A DNA stretch of 64,000 nt. It comes from Pneumocystis sp. 'macacae' (lineage: Eukaryota; Ascomycota; Pneumocystomycetes; Pneumocystales; Pneumocystaceae). A program made the position numbers and the translations under genes. The notes under the pieces were generated by a model, which worked only from the letters and a program-made list of their open reading frames with translations, was not told the DNA's origin and did no database searches. Positions 38,202 to 50,244 of this stretch are shown in pieces. Within the stretch, counting starts at the first letter, position 1. Every line of letters starts with the position of its first letter. The stretch is taken from the NCBI GenBank assembly GCA_018127085.1, contig CM030733.1:124001-188000 (forward strand). The letters are read 5' to 3'.

Positions 38202-39277
38202 ATGGGATTATTTGACTTAATTTTCCAAAGTATTCGTTTGAAAGTCTCGTTTCCTAGGATAGCGTTTTATGATGAAAGGAATTCGCTTTTTTTAGATCTC
38301 GCGTATATTACAGATAATGTTATTGTGATGTCTCTTCCTGCTTTATCATTCCCAAAGAAAATATATAGGAATAATCTTAAAGATGTTCTTCGGTTTTTGG
38401 AGCAAAGACATTCTGGACATTGGGCAATCTTTGAATTTTGCAAAGAAGGTACAGGATATACTGATAAAGATTTTCTTTTTAAAGGTTTTCTGTTTATACT
38501 TCTATTATTTTTGATTAATAGTCTTTAGTTTTTCATTATCCCTTGTATTCTAGTTTCATTTCAATATATTTACTAATGAAACATAGTCCTGATCATCAGC
38601 CTCCTCCCTTTCGAGTAATATTAGAAATTATTGATTTTTTATCAAAATACATACAGAATTCAGAAAGCAATGTTGCAGTTCTTCACTGTAAAGCTGGGAA
38701 AGGAAGATCTGGTATGATTGCATGCTGTTATTTGGTTTCAGAAGATAATTTAACGGTCAATTCTGCGTTGTCTCGCTTTACACAAGCTCGTATTCAGAAG
38801 GGGCATGGAGACGGTGTTACTATTTTGTCTCAAAAACGATATGTTTCTTATGTCGAAAAATGGGTTGTAATGGGAAGAAAATATCAGGAGTTGGATGTTG
38901 CTATCTTATGGCTTAAAATTTTGGGTGTAAATAAGAAAATAGGTTGTAAAATTTATGGATATAAAAATGATAATACAATAGAATGCCTTTATGAATTTTT
39001 GTCACCAGAAATGGTAAATAATACAGAAATGGTTTACACACCAACAGTAAAACTTGTTTGTAAGGCAGATATTTGTCTTGAAATTTATTATCAGTATAAA
39101 TTTAGGAGAACCATTTTCAAAGTTCGTTGTTGGTTTAATGTTTTTTTTGAAAAATTAATAGATGAAAATGACGGATTTTTTTCAATTGAATTTCAAGATT
39201 GTGATTATTTAAATAAAGCTTATAAAGATGAATTAAAATTGTTTGATAAGCTTATTTTAAAATGGAAAATTTTATAA
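38202..39277 (+). CDS. ptn1: PTEN-type phosphatidylinositol 3,4,5-trisphosphate 3-phosphatase
   Basis: The enzyme dephosphorylates the D3 position of phosphoinositides. The N-terminal segment LDLAYITDNVIVMSLPA and LEQRHSGHWAIFEFC is followed by two introns. The spliced WPD-loop region reads FHYPFPDHQPPPF, with the conserved Asp. The P-loop is HCKAGKGRSGM, which keeps the two lysines typical of PTEN, with Ser where human PTEN has Thr. After the phosphatase domain a C2-like region follows (LDVAILWLKILGVNKKIG to FKVRCWFNVFFEKL) and the protein ends at LILKWKIL. It lacks the long acidic tail and PDZ ligand of animal PTEN. About 340 residues. Confidence 0.9.
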
Positions 39278-39580
39278 ATTTATTTTATAAGATATTATTA
39301 TAATATCTTTTTATTTTAAAGGTTTGAAGTTAGAGTGACGTAAAACTGGTTTATATAAGGATTTGTTTTTTATTTAAAAATTAAAATTTATTTTACGTGT
39401 TTAATAAAAAACGCGAATATCTAATCGAGGTTTAAGAAAAAAATAAGAAAAAAATAGTAGACAAGATTAATATTGACTTATTTTTATTATTTTTTATAAA
39501 TTGTCAATTGGTGCTTTTAATTTATAACGAGTTTTCTGAATTGAATAGATCGTTTAAGAGATAGTATTATCGTTCTAGAT
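39278..39580. other. Tandem intergenic spacer
   Basis: 303 bp, AT-rich, with no recognised element. Confidence 0.5.
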
Positions 39581-42350
39581 ATGATGCCTGATCTATTATC
39601 ATTGACTTTAGCAACTGATGATATGTATAATGGTGATTTTCCCGGTATTACTAAATCTATGGTGGAGGAAGAGGCGACAATGATTCAATCTTCTATTGAT
39701 GAGGTTCGAAAACAGCGAGTAAGTATTTGTTTTTGTAAGTATTTTAGATTATAATTATGATTATAGGAAAGTATGGAAACAGGAATAGTGATTGATGATA
39801 AAAATATTGCTCGTTTGAAATTTCTTTTGGAGAAATCTAAGATTTATGCTTCAATTCTTAGCGAAAAATTACAAAAACAGCAAGTTTTGCGTAATGAAGT
39901 ACAAAAAATGCTAAAATGTTCGGAAAAAAAAATAGATCAAATAAGTATTAGACTTTCTGATTTTAATTTATTGAATTGTTCAGTGACTTACAAGAAACAA
40001 GAAGAAAATATTGTGAAATTTACTAAGAAGAACTCTTTAGCAAAAAACAAAAAAATTGTTGATAAATCTAAGTCTACTTGTGGGAATTATAGTATTACTG
40101 ATTATTTTACTAAAAAGGTTTGGATTATATATAGATTATTTGTTTTAATATATAAATAGGAAATAGATAATATTGTTTTAGCAAAGCCAGTGACAGAAGT
40201 ATTATATGAAACTAAGATGAAAAATAGTAAATCTGGAAATGATTCTAATGTAAATTCTTTTGGAATATCGCCTGTTTTTATTTCCCAGCCAAAATTGGTT
40301 ACTGGATGTGTTTTGCGCGATTATCAGCTTGTGGGTGTAGAATGGTTGGCATCACTTTATGAAAATGGTTTGAATGGAATCCTTGCCGATGAAATGGGTT
40401 TAGGGAAGACGCTTCAAACTATTTCTTTTTTGGCTTTTTTACGTGAAAAAGGAACTTATGGACCTTTTTTAATTGCTACACCTTTGTCTACTATTAGTAA
40501 TTGGATCTCTGAGTTTGAAAGGTATTTATCTATTTTAAATAGAAAGGTTTCTTGTTTTTTAGGTTTACTCCGGAAATCCCTGTTCTTTTATATCATGGAT
40601 CTAAACAGGAACGTTCTGATCTTCGAAAAAACAAAATGGGGACAATACATCCTGATTTTCCAGTTATTGTAACTTCTTATGAAATAGTTATGAATGATAG
40701 GCAGTATTTGAAGCGCTATCAATGGAAGTATATTGTAGTTGATGAAGGACATCGTATTAAAAATTTAAATTGTAGATTGATTCGTGAACTTAAAGGCTAT
40801 GATTCTGCAAATAGATTACTTTTAACAGGAACTCCTCTTCAGAATAATTTAACAGAACTTTGGAGTTTACTTAATTTTCTTTTGCCTGATATTTTTGATG
40901 ACTTAGACTCGTTTCAGAGTTGGTTTGATTTTTCTGTGTTTCAAGACAAGAATAAAGATATATTATTCTATGATATGGATATAATATCTACTCTCCACTG
41001 TATTTTGAAACCATTTCTTTTACGTCGCTTAAAGACTGATGGTTTATATTGAAATGTTTTTTATAAAAGTTAATATATTATAGTGGAATACTCTGTTTCA
41101 AAAAAGAGAGAATATGTTCTTTATATACCTATGACTGTTTATCAGAATGAGCTTTATAATGCCATTTTAAATGAAAATATCCAAAATAAATCAATCCAAA
41201 AGAATTTTAGTGGTTTTACTGATAATTTGTCTTTAAATTCTGATGGAGAGGATTCATCTATTCAAAATTGTTATCCTTCGAAATATGTTAAAGTTGGCCG
41301 ACTTGTTCCTCGTAGAACTCGGTCTAAGATTTCATATTGTGAACTAAGAGATGATGAGTGTTTTGATCGATTGGATAGATTCGTATCTAGGAAGAATGTA
41401 ATTAAGCACGAGCCTTTACATAAACAGAAATACGGTATTTGTTTTTTTTATTATTATTTTTAATGATTTCAGAAAATCATATCTCTCAATTAAAATTTCA
41501 GAATCTTGTTATGCAATTGAGAAAAGCTTGTAATCATCCTGTAGGTATTTATTTTTCTATGAGTATTTTTTTATCTTCATTAGTATATGATAGATTTTCC
41601 TACTCATCCTAATACAAACGAATTCTTGATTGATGAAAATATTGTAAATATGTCAGGGAAAATGCTGTTATTGAAACGTCTTCTTGTTGCTCTTTTTGAA
41701 GATGATCATAAAGTTTTGGTTTTTAGTCAATTTTCAAAAATGCTTGATATTATTGAGTTATGGGCTGTTGATATACAAAAGTGGAAAATATGCAGAATAG
41801 ATGGTCTTACTAAGCGAAACGAGAGGAAAGAGCAGATAGAAAGGTTTTATAAAGATCCAGATATAAAATTGTTTTTGTTATCTACTAGAGCAGGAGGGTT
41901 AGGTATTAATCTTACAGCAGCTGATACAGTGATTATTTTTGATTCTGATTGGAATCCGCAGCAGGACCTTCAAGCTCAGGATCGAGTTCATCGTATTGGT
42001 CAAACTAAGGTAATTGGTTTTATTTATTTAAATTACTGATTATTTAGCCTGTTATTGTATATCGTTTAGTTTCTGAAGATACTATTGAGAACAAGATATT
42101 AGAAAAGGCTAACGAAAAACGACGCCTTGAAGAACTTGTTATTCGAAAAGATAAATTTAAGTCGTTTATTTCGATTTCATCTCCTAAGGATAATATAGAA
42201 CTATCTTCAATGCTTTTATCAGAAGACCCGAAAAAAATTGTTTTAAAGGGAGGAAATAATGAGATTCTTTCAAATGAAGATTTAGAAAGTCTTTTGGATA
42301 GAAGTGATGAGGCATATTTGGGTCTAGAAAAAAAAAGGTTTTATGTATAA
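39581..42350 (+). CDS. irc5: SNF2-family chromatin remodelling ATPase, Lsh/HELLS/Irc5 type
   Basis: Irc5/HELLS translocases act in cohesin loading, repair and heterochromatin. The N-terminal coiled coil (about 39581-40100) is followed by the helicase core: [20 protein letters not shown] (motif Q), [15 protein letters not shown] (Walker A), [10 protein letters not shown] (the DEGH box, which distinguishes HELLS/Irc5 and INO80-group enzymes from DEAH proteins), [73 protein letters not shown] and [14 protein letters not shown] Ser/Arg insertion at 41200-41430 separates the two lobes. About eight introns are present. The start is the first of two adjacent ATGs. Confidence 0.9.
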
Positions 42351-42420
42351 ATTATAGATTCGTAAATTAGGAGTCTAGAATGATATGTATTGTATATCTA
42401 TTTAAGAATATGTTTATATT

Positions 42421-44136
42421 TCAATTTGTGCAAATTGAATCATGATTAGTATTTAGTGTTCTTAATTCGTGTCTAAGCATGTTGTAAAAGCTTTCGAAAA
42501 TTACTTTATTAATTCCTTTGATCCACATAACTTTTAAAGATGTTGCATTTTTTTTGTTGTTTTTAGATATTATTTCTAAACGGAATTTAAAATTTGTACA
42601 CGATGAATTTTTTGTAATTATTTTAGAATTTTGTCTTCTAGCAAATCTTGACCATATATTTCCAGGTGTTTCTCCGTTTCCAATATATTCATTATTCCAT
42701 GTAAAATCAATGTTAAATTTATTCATAATATATGTAATTTTTTGTTTTAAAGTTTCGATCTTAATATCTAGTTTAATATTTACCATTGTTAATGAAGAAC
42801 TTAAATGTACTAGTGATTTTGCTGATGGACGAGCATAATGCTAAAAAAATTAGTTGTAATCAGTAATGATGATAAAAAACATTAGGTGCTCTTAGATCCA
42901 TAAATGACCATCCTATAACCCAGCGACGTGTATTGCCACCAACGGGCAATTCACTTAAAACATAGTTATCTATCTGGTATTTTTTGGAAATATATAATTA
43001 TAAATTACTTAGTGTTACCTGCATTTCTTTAAATAATTCTATAATTTTTATAACACTCGAAAGCTTCCCTAACATACTAGTATACCAATTTACACGTTCT
43101 TTGAGGAAATAACTTTCTTTTATTATTTTTTTAACAAAAGCAATTTCTCCTCCTGGAGTAACCATTTCTGTTAATGAGCCTGTACATGACTATAATAAGT
43201 TATAAATTAATTATAAATTTGGAAGAAATACGCTGAATGGTTTTTTTGATTTGCGTAGAGAAGATGCTATCATTTCTTCTTTTGAACTGTAAAATGGAGG
43301 ATTACACATACAAAAATTTATACTAATAAATATAAGATACGTTTTAAGTATAAGATAATAATAACTTTGGTATATTTAATTCATCTAGTGGTATTAAAGT
43401 TAAATATTCTGCTGAATCAATTATTTTTATTCGATCTTCTAAACCGTTTCTTGTAACATTTTCCTGTGCTAATTGTAATGAGAATTTATCAATATCTAAA
43501 GATAAATTTTTAAATTTATAATAATTTTAATAATAAGAAAAATACCTGTTGCATAAAAAAACCAGTTTGGCCTTTGAGAACACCCCAAGAGAGGGTATAT
43601 ACATGTAGAACCTGTACCTCTATACATAAATATATTTAAAATGATTATAGAATATTTACATATCGAATGCGAAAACTTTTTGTTTTGGGTCATAATTAAC
43701 AAAATCAATTAATTCTTGGATCCATAAAATATATGCAAATCTTCTAGCATTTATATATAGGAATTTGAAAAGTATATAAAAAAACCTGTTAGGAATCTAA
43801 TTTTTGTTATTATTATTATTATTTAAATTACTTTATTTACAGGAGGACATAAACGTTCTTCATGTAAAAGGATGTTAATTTTAAAGTCTTTTTTTAATAA
43901 ACATTTTGTAACCTCTCTAATAAATTGTTATTATTTTCTATTTTAGTATTCATATTATAAAAACCTTAATGCTGCTGGATTTCTGAAATTGATACGAGAT
44001 TGATTATCAACACTAATTTTTAAGGTAAAAATAGATATTAAAATATTTTTACTTACAAAGGCTTTAAAGATGGATAATCTTTTGCTAATTCTGTAAAATT
44101 AGGTGGTTTATCAATATAGAAATTATGATATTTCAT
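42421..44136 (-). CDS. mtl16: METTL16-type RNA N6-adenosine methyltransferase
   Basis: Homologues methylate U6 snRNA within the ACAGA box. The start MKYHNFYIDKPPNF (44136) leads to LAKDYPSLKP, then KISVDNQSRINFRNPAALR, LLKKDFKINILLHEERLCPP, an SAM-binding region (CSGTGSTCIYPLLGC), DKFSLQLAQENVTRNGL and the catalytic motif in NFCMCNPPFYSSKEEM. After VTPGGEIAFVKKIIKES comes NWYTSMLGKLSS and WVIGWSFMDLRAP. A C-terminal exon (42421-42786) forms the vertebrate-conserved-region-like extension. At least seven introns are inferred. The first Cys in CSGTGST sits where many homologues have IG or TG; functional meaning is unknown. Confidence 0.88.
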
Positions 44137-44495
44137 TGGTATTGTATCGAAAATTGGTTTAAGTAAAATAAAAAGTTATATATTTATGATCTATTAGAAA
44201 ATATAATAAATATTACTGAGTCTTGTCGCTTTATCATTTATGTACTTTATACAAAATTTGTTAAATATTAAATGTGTTGAAAAAGTAGAATGTATTTGGT
44301 TTATTAAAATAATGAATAATGATTTTGTTAAAAAGTAGATATATTTAAATTTTTACAATAATGTCATGAATACATTCCGGAGGTAGAAATAGGTGATAGA
44401 TATTGATCTAGGCATTAATTTAAGCACTAATGAGGATATAAGATAGATATAATAACAGGGATATTTGAAAAATAGAAAACATATAATACATAAGT
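44137..44495. other. Tandem AT-rich spacer on the - strand
   Basis: Between eIF3b (3' end) and METTL16 (5' end). No recognised element. Confidence 0.5.
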
Positions 44496-47071
44496 TTAGT
44501 CGATGACTTCTTCTATTTCTTCAGATATAATACTAATAAATGTAAAAAAAAACGAAATGATATAGTTTAAAGAAAAACTTACACTTCAATAATTTTTTCT
44601 ATATATTTTTCCTTTTTCTCGTCTTTTGTATCTGTAATGATTCCGTACTTTTTCTTTTCTTTTTCTAAATTAGCGACTACTTTGCTTCTCCATGTATTCC
44701 ATTCTTCAAGCAGTCGTTTGCGATGAGCAATAAGCTCTTTATTGGCTGTACTTTGTTCCTGCATATCTTCTTCTTCAAATTCACGAGAATATTCTCTTAG
44801 TTTTTTTCGAATCTTTTTCTGCTGTTCTTTTGATAAGAGAGTTGGAGGACGAGGACGCCATAAAAGCTGCTTAAATCCTTCAATATGCTCTTCACGAAGT
44901 AATAAACCCTTAAAATCCCAAAGACAATAGCCATTTTCCATCTAAAAGAAAAGGTTATGTATTAAAAATTATAAAATATAGTTAAACATACTCTATGACG
45001 CCAGGTAGAGGCACTCGTAACTACATATCTTCCAGATGGATCCCATTCGATATCTGTTACACCATAATGTTCAGCTGTCCCCATTAGCTGTAAATTAGCA
45101 TTTAGATCTTTATCTATATCTTTTTTTTCGCCTTCATAATTTAAGTCCCAAAATTCTAGATCAAAACTAGTGGCATTTCCCAAAGTTGCTGTTAGAATAA
45201 AACGACCGTGAGGTGCCCAATAAAGGCCATTGCATGTTTTTTTATCAAAAGTTCCTAGATTTTATTTAGTAGGTTTCATAAATCATGGATTTGCTCACTA
45301 AGTAGTTTAAAATTTCCACTGGATCCTTTTGATTTTTCTGTACAATAAAATGATAGTGAATTTTTGGTATTGGTTAACGGTCCTTGACCAAAATTGGGGT
45401 CATTTGTTGTAATCAAAGCAAAACGATCTCCATTAGGTTCCCATGCAAAATTGATAACCATATCCTTGATTTCAATCACCTCGACTGGAATATTTTTTTC
45501 GTTAATTCGAAATATTTCAAGATTGGTAAATGTAGATTTTTTCGTCTTTGTATGTCGATCTACTTTCACACATAAAAGTTCACCCCGTGATTGCCAATGA
45601 AGTTTGCAATCGGAAACATTAAATAGGTTTTTTGTCCTAATTGTTTTTTTTGAAGGAATGCTTAATAAGCCTGTACGTGCGGGTTGGTTATTAATTTCGG
45701 GAGTCCAGTAACATAATAAATGTTCTTGGTCTTCTTTATCATCTGCCTTTGAAGGGGACCATTCAAAGTCAACAACACCTTCAATCTTTATACTTTTTTT
45801 TCCAATAAGTGTCATGTTTGGTGTTTCGTAAATAGAAATTTGTTGTCTTGGAGTTACTTTTGCAAAGTAACGATCATCGGATGACCATTTATATATAGGC
45901 CATGTTATTTTCCTGGGATGTTCATCTGTATCCATGCTAGAGATTGTTGTACTAAAGGATTTTAATAGTGCTCCAGTTTTTATATCCCATATTATAATGC
46001 ATTTTCCTTCATCTTCTGATTCAAAAGTAAGTTTTCCTGGATGACCTTCAGGATATGAAGGAATAGGATCATTTGACCATGTTACAAGGTATTTTTCGCA
46101 TGGACTAAAATCTATAAGTTTAACTGAAGGATGAGGAAAGCGTGCAATTTTTCCCCATGATTCACCACCCCAAAGCTGGATTCCAGGACGATGAAATGAT
46201 GCTAGATATGTTCCAAGAGGAGACCATTGAACATAAGTTTCTGTCCAGTTCTAAAAAAATTAAGAAGAAATATGCATTATAATGGGAATACTATGCGATT
46301 AATAATTGGCTCTGGAGCTTCTGATTTTTGGTTCCAGTAAACGCCAACATCTTCTCCTTTATACATGACCCATTGGTCCCTGGCTTTTGGATCAATAAGC
46401 CAGCTTTGAAGGTTTTTCTAAATAAAATTATTAGAAAATGTAGAATAAAAAATAAAAAAAATCACATCTTTACATGTTTTTTCTTCCGGAATTTCCTTAT
46501 ATTCTTCGTCAAAAGCTAAGGCTTTTTCGATATCCGTAAATTTGTTTACAAGAAATGTATGTGTTTTGTCTAGTTTTTTTCCATTAAAGGTCTTGACAGC
46601 TGTATCTGCTTGTTGTGGATTTTCATATTCCATGAAAAGATACCTTGAAAAATATAAGATAAATTGTTTCAGAAAATATATGTGGTACCCTTTAGAAAAA
46701 AATGTGCCGTTTCTGTCTTCCATAGGCATAAAAATCCCATTATCTTTAATCTTTCCTATACTTGAGAACTGCCTTTCTAAAATCTTAAGGAGTGCTTCCC
46801 TTTTTTCTTCTGGAATCTGAGGAATTCCATCTACTACAATCAATGATCTGAAATCTTGTTCAAATGTAATGGTGTATTTTGCTTCCAAGTCAGAAAAATC
46901 AATTACATCACCAATAGATGAATCTGTTTTATCTTTTTTGGTTTCTGTATCCTCAGTTTCGTTGCTTTCTATGTCATTACTAATATTTTCTGTGTTAGAA
47001 ACACTTTTATTAAAATTAAATAATGGTTGGTTTATATCATTTTGTTCTTTTTGGAAAACAGATAGATTCAT
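44496..47071 (-). CDS. tif32b: Translation initiation factor 3 subunit b (eIF3b/Prt1)
   Basis: eIF3b is the scaffold of eIF3. From 47071 an acidic N-terminus leads into an RRM (FRSLIVVDGIPQIPEEKREA, YLFMEYENPQQADTAVKTFN) and KLDKTHTFLVNKFTDIEKAL. The beta-propeller follows: WVMYKGEDVGVYW (around 46330-46370), TETYVQWSPLGTYLASFHRP, ITWPIYKWSSDDRYFAKVTP, QISIYETPNMTLIGKKSIKI, KLHWQSRGELLCVKVDRHTK and VINFAWEPNGDRFALITTND. The C-terminal part has GLLLREEHIEGFKQLLWRPR and a Lys/Glu-rich helix that binds other eIF3 subunits. The final exon is IISEEIEEVID with stop at 44496-44498. The symbol follows common Prt1 usage only loosely. Confidence 0.93.
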
Positions 47072-47471
47072 TTTATTCGTTGTAGTTTTTCACCACCTAC
47101 GTCCTATGCGTAGAATGAATGCTTTTCTGTTTCAAAAACCTTTTTTTATTGTTGGTTAAAAAGCGTCTTTAATCTTCACGTTTACCTGACTAGATGTCCT
47201 TATACTTGTTTGTTAGGGTTAAGATGTATTATACTAGGGGGTTAGGTTTAATTAAATGTTGAGCAGTAACGTTAGAAAGAAAAACGTTGATTTTTAAAAA
47301 AAGGTTTTTTTATTTTTAGAGTTAAGTTTTATAATATTTGATCTGATTTATTTTTAACTTATTAGATTTATTTTTACTACGATATTTTTTTTTGAAGTGA
47401 AACTGGGTTTTAAGAGTTTATATAAATTTTTTGATCTATAAAAAGTTTTTATTCTAGTTTTTGTCTGAAAA
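47072..47471. promoter_or_regulatory. Divergent eIF3b/RPS28 promoter region with TTAGGG-like sites
   Basis: Two telomere-like words lie about 225-260 bp before the RPS28 start: TTAGGGTTA at 47213-47221 and GGGGGTTAGG at 47237-47246. They stand out in an otherwise AT-rich region. TTAGGG is the recognition sequence of Tbf1-type factors, which in Candida and some other ascomycetes bind ribosomal-protein promoters. A regulatory role is inference. Confidence 0.45.
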
Positions 47472-47767
47472 ATGGATAATAAACAGCCTGTAAAACTGGC
47501 AAAGGTAACTAAAGTATTAGGTCGTACAGGAAGGTATAATACTCTTGAATATGAAGAGATGACTGATTAAGGCAGTCGTGGTGGTGTGACTCAAGTACGT
47601 GTTGAGTTTATGGATGATACGACAAGAAGTATTATTCGGAACGTTAAGGCAAGTGCTGTATATTAAGTAGTAATGCAGTTTACTTGACAGAGGAATAGGG
47701 ACCTGTTAGAGAAGATGATATACTATGTTTATTAGAATCTGAAAGAGAAGCACGTAGATTAAGATAA
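47472..47767 (+). CDS. rps28: Ribosomal protein eS28 (RPS28)
   Basis: This is a small-subunit protein near the mRNA exit and decoding region. Three exons: [20 protein letters not shown], then [20 protein letters not shown] followed by IRNVK, then [20 protein letters not shown] ending LR. Intron 1 is 47534-47575. Intron 2 is 47649-47698 and begins GCAAGT directly after the AAG lysine codon, so it is a GC-AG intron. The invariant RNVKGPVRE junction fixes it. The spliced protein is about 67 residues, as in the family. Its frame is broken by stops in both introns, so ORF scans miss it. Confidence 0.95.
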
Positions 47768-47940
47768 GTGGGATGGATATGGCATTGTGAGTATAAAATA
47801 GCAAGTGCTACTATTTCGCAAGTATAAGAATGAAGAGATTAAGATATGTTGATAGCTTATAAGTTTTTTCCAAAAAAAAATATAATTATATTTGATGTTT
47901 TGAAGATATTTTTGTAGTTTCTTGCATCTGTTTGAATATT

Positions 47941-48942
47941 TTACTCCTGCTTACATCCATTGGTGGATAACCAATATCGTAGAAGCTGATCGCCATATTG
48001 CTGCATTTCTTTTAGTGGAATCATAAGTCGAAAATCATTCATTAATAGGAATTGTAGTTCAAGATGATTAAGTTCAGATAAAGGTAACCCGCCAACCTGT
48101 AATACATAAGGATGCTATATATATGGATGAATACGACATTTCACCTTTGCATATCGGGAATTTGTATAAAAAATATCACTAAAGAATTTAGAAGCAACTG
48201 TGATACCAGCAATAATTAGCCGATGAATATTATAACTATCAATAGCAAAAGTAGGAATTGGCTCATTCCTTGAAGAAATCCGAGACAGTTTGCTGTTAGA
48301 TTGCTTACTCATACGGTCAAAGTAAACAAGAAGACTAAGAAAAACTTCATTGGTTGTTGGACAATATTTCAGAATACGAATAAGATAAGCATGGATTGAT
48401 ATTGACGGTATATTTCTTGCATGAAATGAAAGCAAAAGAATAGAATTAGGTGATTGTGAAGTAGATAATCGATAACTATGAATATGATGAAGATGATCAT
48501 TTGATTGTGTAATTTTGTGAAGAAGAGATGAAAGCATTTGAAGGACACTCTGAATAGGATGATTAGCGATATCTAGGTGATGTGTAACTCTCGGAAACAT
48601 CGATGGTAAAGAAATTTTAGATGTAGCCGTAAGATGTAATGGAGTTGTTTCTACTGTGCTAGGTTGTGCTATTATTGATGGGTATTTTGTGACAAAACGA
48701 TGTGTTTGTTCATGATGTACTGAATGAGATCTCTCATGCTGTTCTTCATTGTTTGTAAATGATGTTAAATGAAGAAGTTCTGTATTTGCATGATGTAGTA
48801 CATCTACATTGGTTGAATGTCGCATCATAAGAGTTGTTGGTTTGGCATTTTTTTTCACAAATTTTGAGCATGCCTCCCCCTGATGACGTTTTATATATGG
48901 ATAATTCACTTTGGGGGATTTTGAATCAATAATCGTGGTCAT
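47941..48942 (-). CDS. Pho80/Pcl-type cyclin
   Basis: This is a cyclin partner for a Pho85-type kinase, probably in phosphate or nutrient signalling. A long His/Ser/Thr-rich N-terminus (about 115 residues) precedes the cyclin box: SVLQMLSSLLHKITQSND, SFHARNIPSISIHAYLIRIL, YCPTTNEVFLSLLVYFDRMS, FAIDSYNIHRLIIAGITVAS and KFFSDIFYTNSRYAKV. After a short intron (about 48098-48133) the end is GGLPLSELNHLELQFLLMND followed by FRLMIPLKEMQQYGDQLLRY. IDSYNIHRLIxxxxxVASKFxSDxFYxNxxYAKVGGLxxxELNxLE is the Pho80/Pcl6-7 signature. Confidence 0.9.
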
Positions 48943-49408
48943 ATAAAATTGACCGTTTTACGTTCTTTTGATAGTTAGAAAATCATGTTTTTTTGTCTAA
49001 AATGGTTATTTTCTTTAGAAGAAAAAGGCATATTGTTTTAATATACATATTCAATAAAAAATATTGGCAATAACACTTGGTTATTTGCTTTTCAGTGTTA
49101 CAATTTCAATTTTTTATCTTTGGCTTCGTTGACTGCTTCGGATCAACCCTATATCGAATTCATTCTTTTAAAGAATATACACATATTAAGGTGAACAAAA
49201 AAAATATATGAAATAGGCTATATGTGTTGGTAGTAATAATATAATCTTCAATTTTTTTGGTTATAGTGTTTTTAAGAAAAATATGATTCTAGTATATTTC
49301 AAGTAGAGTTAGATTATTTGAGAATTGTTAAAGTGAAGTACGTTAAAGATAGAAGATAAAATAATGGTATAATAATAGAAAATACATTTATATCTAAGTG
49401 ACATTTCT
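48943..49408. other. Tandem AT-rich spacer
   Basis: Between the beta1 proteasome gene (3') and the Pho80-like gene (5'), both on the - strand. No proteasome-associated control element (GGTGGCAAA) was seen here. Confidence 0.5.
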
Positions 49409-50244
49409 TTAAAGATTCGGTATAGTATTGTTTTCTTGAGAAAAGAAAAGACGTTCTACATTATCTTTTGTAATAACAATCATTCGAATAACCCCTCTGA
49501 AGATAAAATAAGTATAAACATGGCTTAAATAAGTGAAATTACCCGCTACTTCCATCTCTTTTTATAGCAAGAGATACAGCTATGGTTGTGAACATGGAAA
49601 AATAATTTTATTATAAATACCTTCTTTAAGAAATTCAATTCCTTCTTCTTTAGACATATTGAGAGTAAAGTTTTTGTCGCAAAATCCATATATATACTAA
49701 TAAATTAAGTAAAAGGACGTAAGAAAAAGGTATCTGTACACTAGATCCCGATCCACCAATAGCAATATTTTGTTGATGAATACTACCTCCCAGTGGAATT
49801 GAATATACTTCCCCTCCTTTCTTTTGATCGTATCCAGCAATAATAAGGCCTGCAGAAAGAAAATTCTTATTTTGATAGCAAATTTCTGATGCAAGATTCG
49901 CTGCTATTTGGACAGTGGGTACTCGGTTATTTTGGATCCTAGAAAATATTATTTAATGGGAAATTTGTGCATTTCTGTACGCATAAAGAGACAGATGGTA
50001 ACGTAGTACATCAGCAATGGCTTGTGTGTCTAATATAATAAGTAGAGTAATGGAATGAAAAATTGTTTTTACCTGCTGCTGAACCCGAGCGACAGCACCA
50101 AATTTTGTCGTATAGTTTTGTAAGTTTATCTGATACTCTATTTACAATCATTTGGCCTATTGTCGTGCGAGAGTCTGCTGCAATAATTACACCTTCAGAA
50201 AATTTGATAGCTGTAATTGTTGTTCCCAATTGAATTTCTTCCAT
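49409..50244 (-). CDS. pre3: 20S proteasome subunit beta1 (Pre3), caspase-like activity
   Basis: This is the catalytic beta1 subunit. The start [20 protein letters not shown] gives a very short leader of seven residues before the catalytic Thr of GTT, shorter than the 19-residue yeast Pre3 propeptide. It continues [20 protein letters not shown] and [20 protein letters not shown], with the S1-pocket and Lys33-type residues. Later exons read [40 protein letters not shown] followed by [26 protein letters not shown] and [20 protein letters not shown]. The protein ends [11 protein letters not shown]. Six small introns are present, some near 40 bp. A further upstream exon could lengthen the leader. 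Confidence 0.92.

Noticed and set aside
47472..47767. RPS28 as a pseudogene because of an in-frame stop after EEMTD and a second break
   Set aside because: Both stops fall inside introns (47534-47575 and the GC-AG intron 47649-47698); splicing restores a full-length protein.
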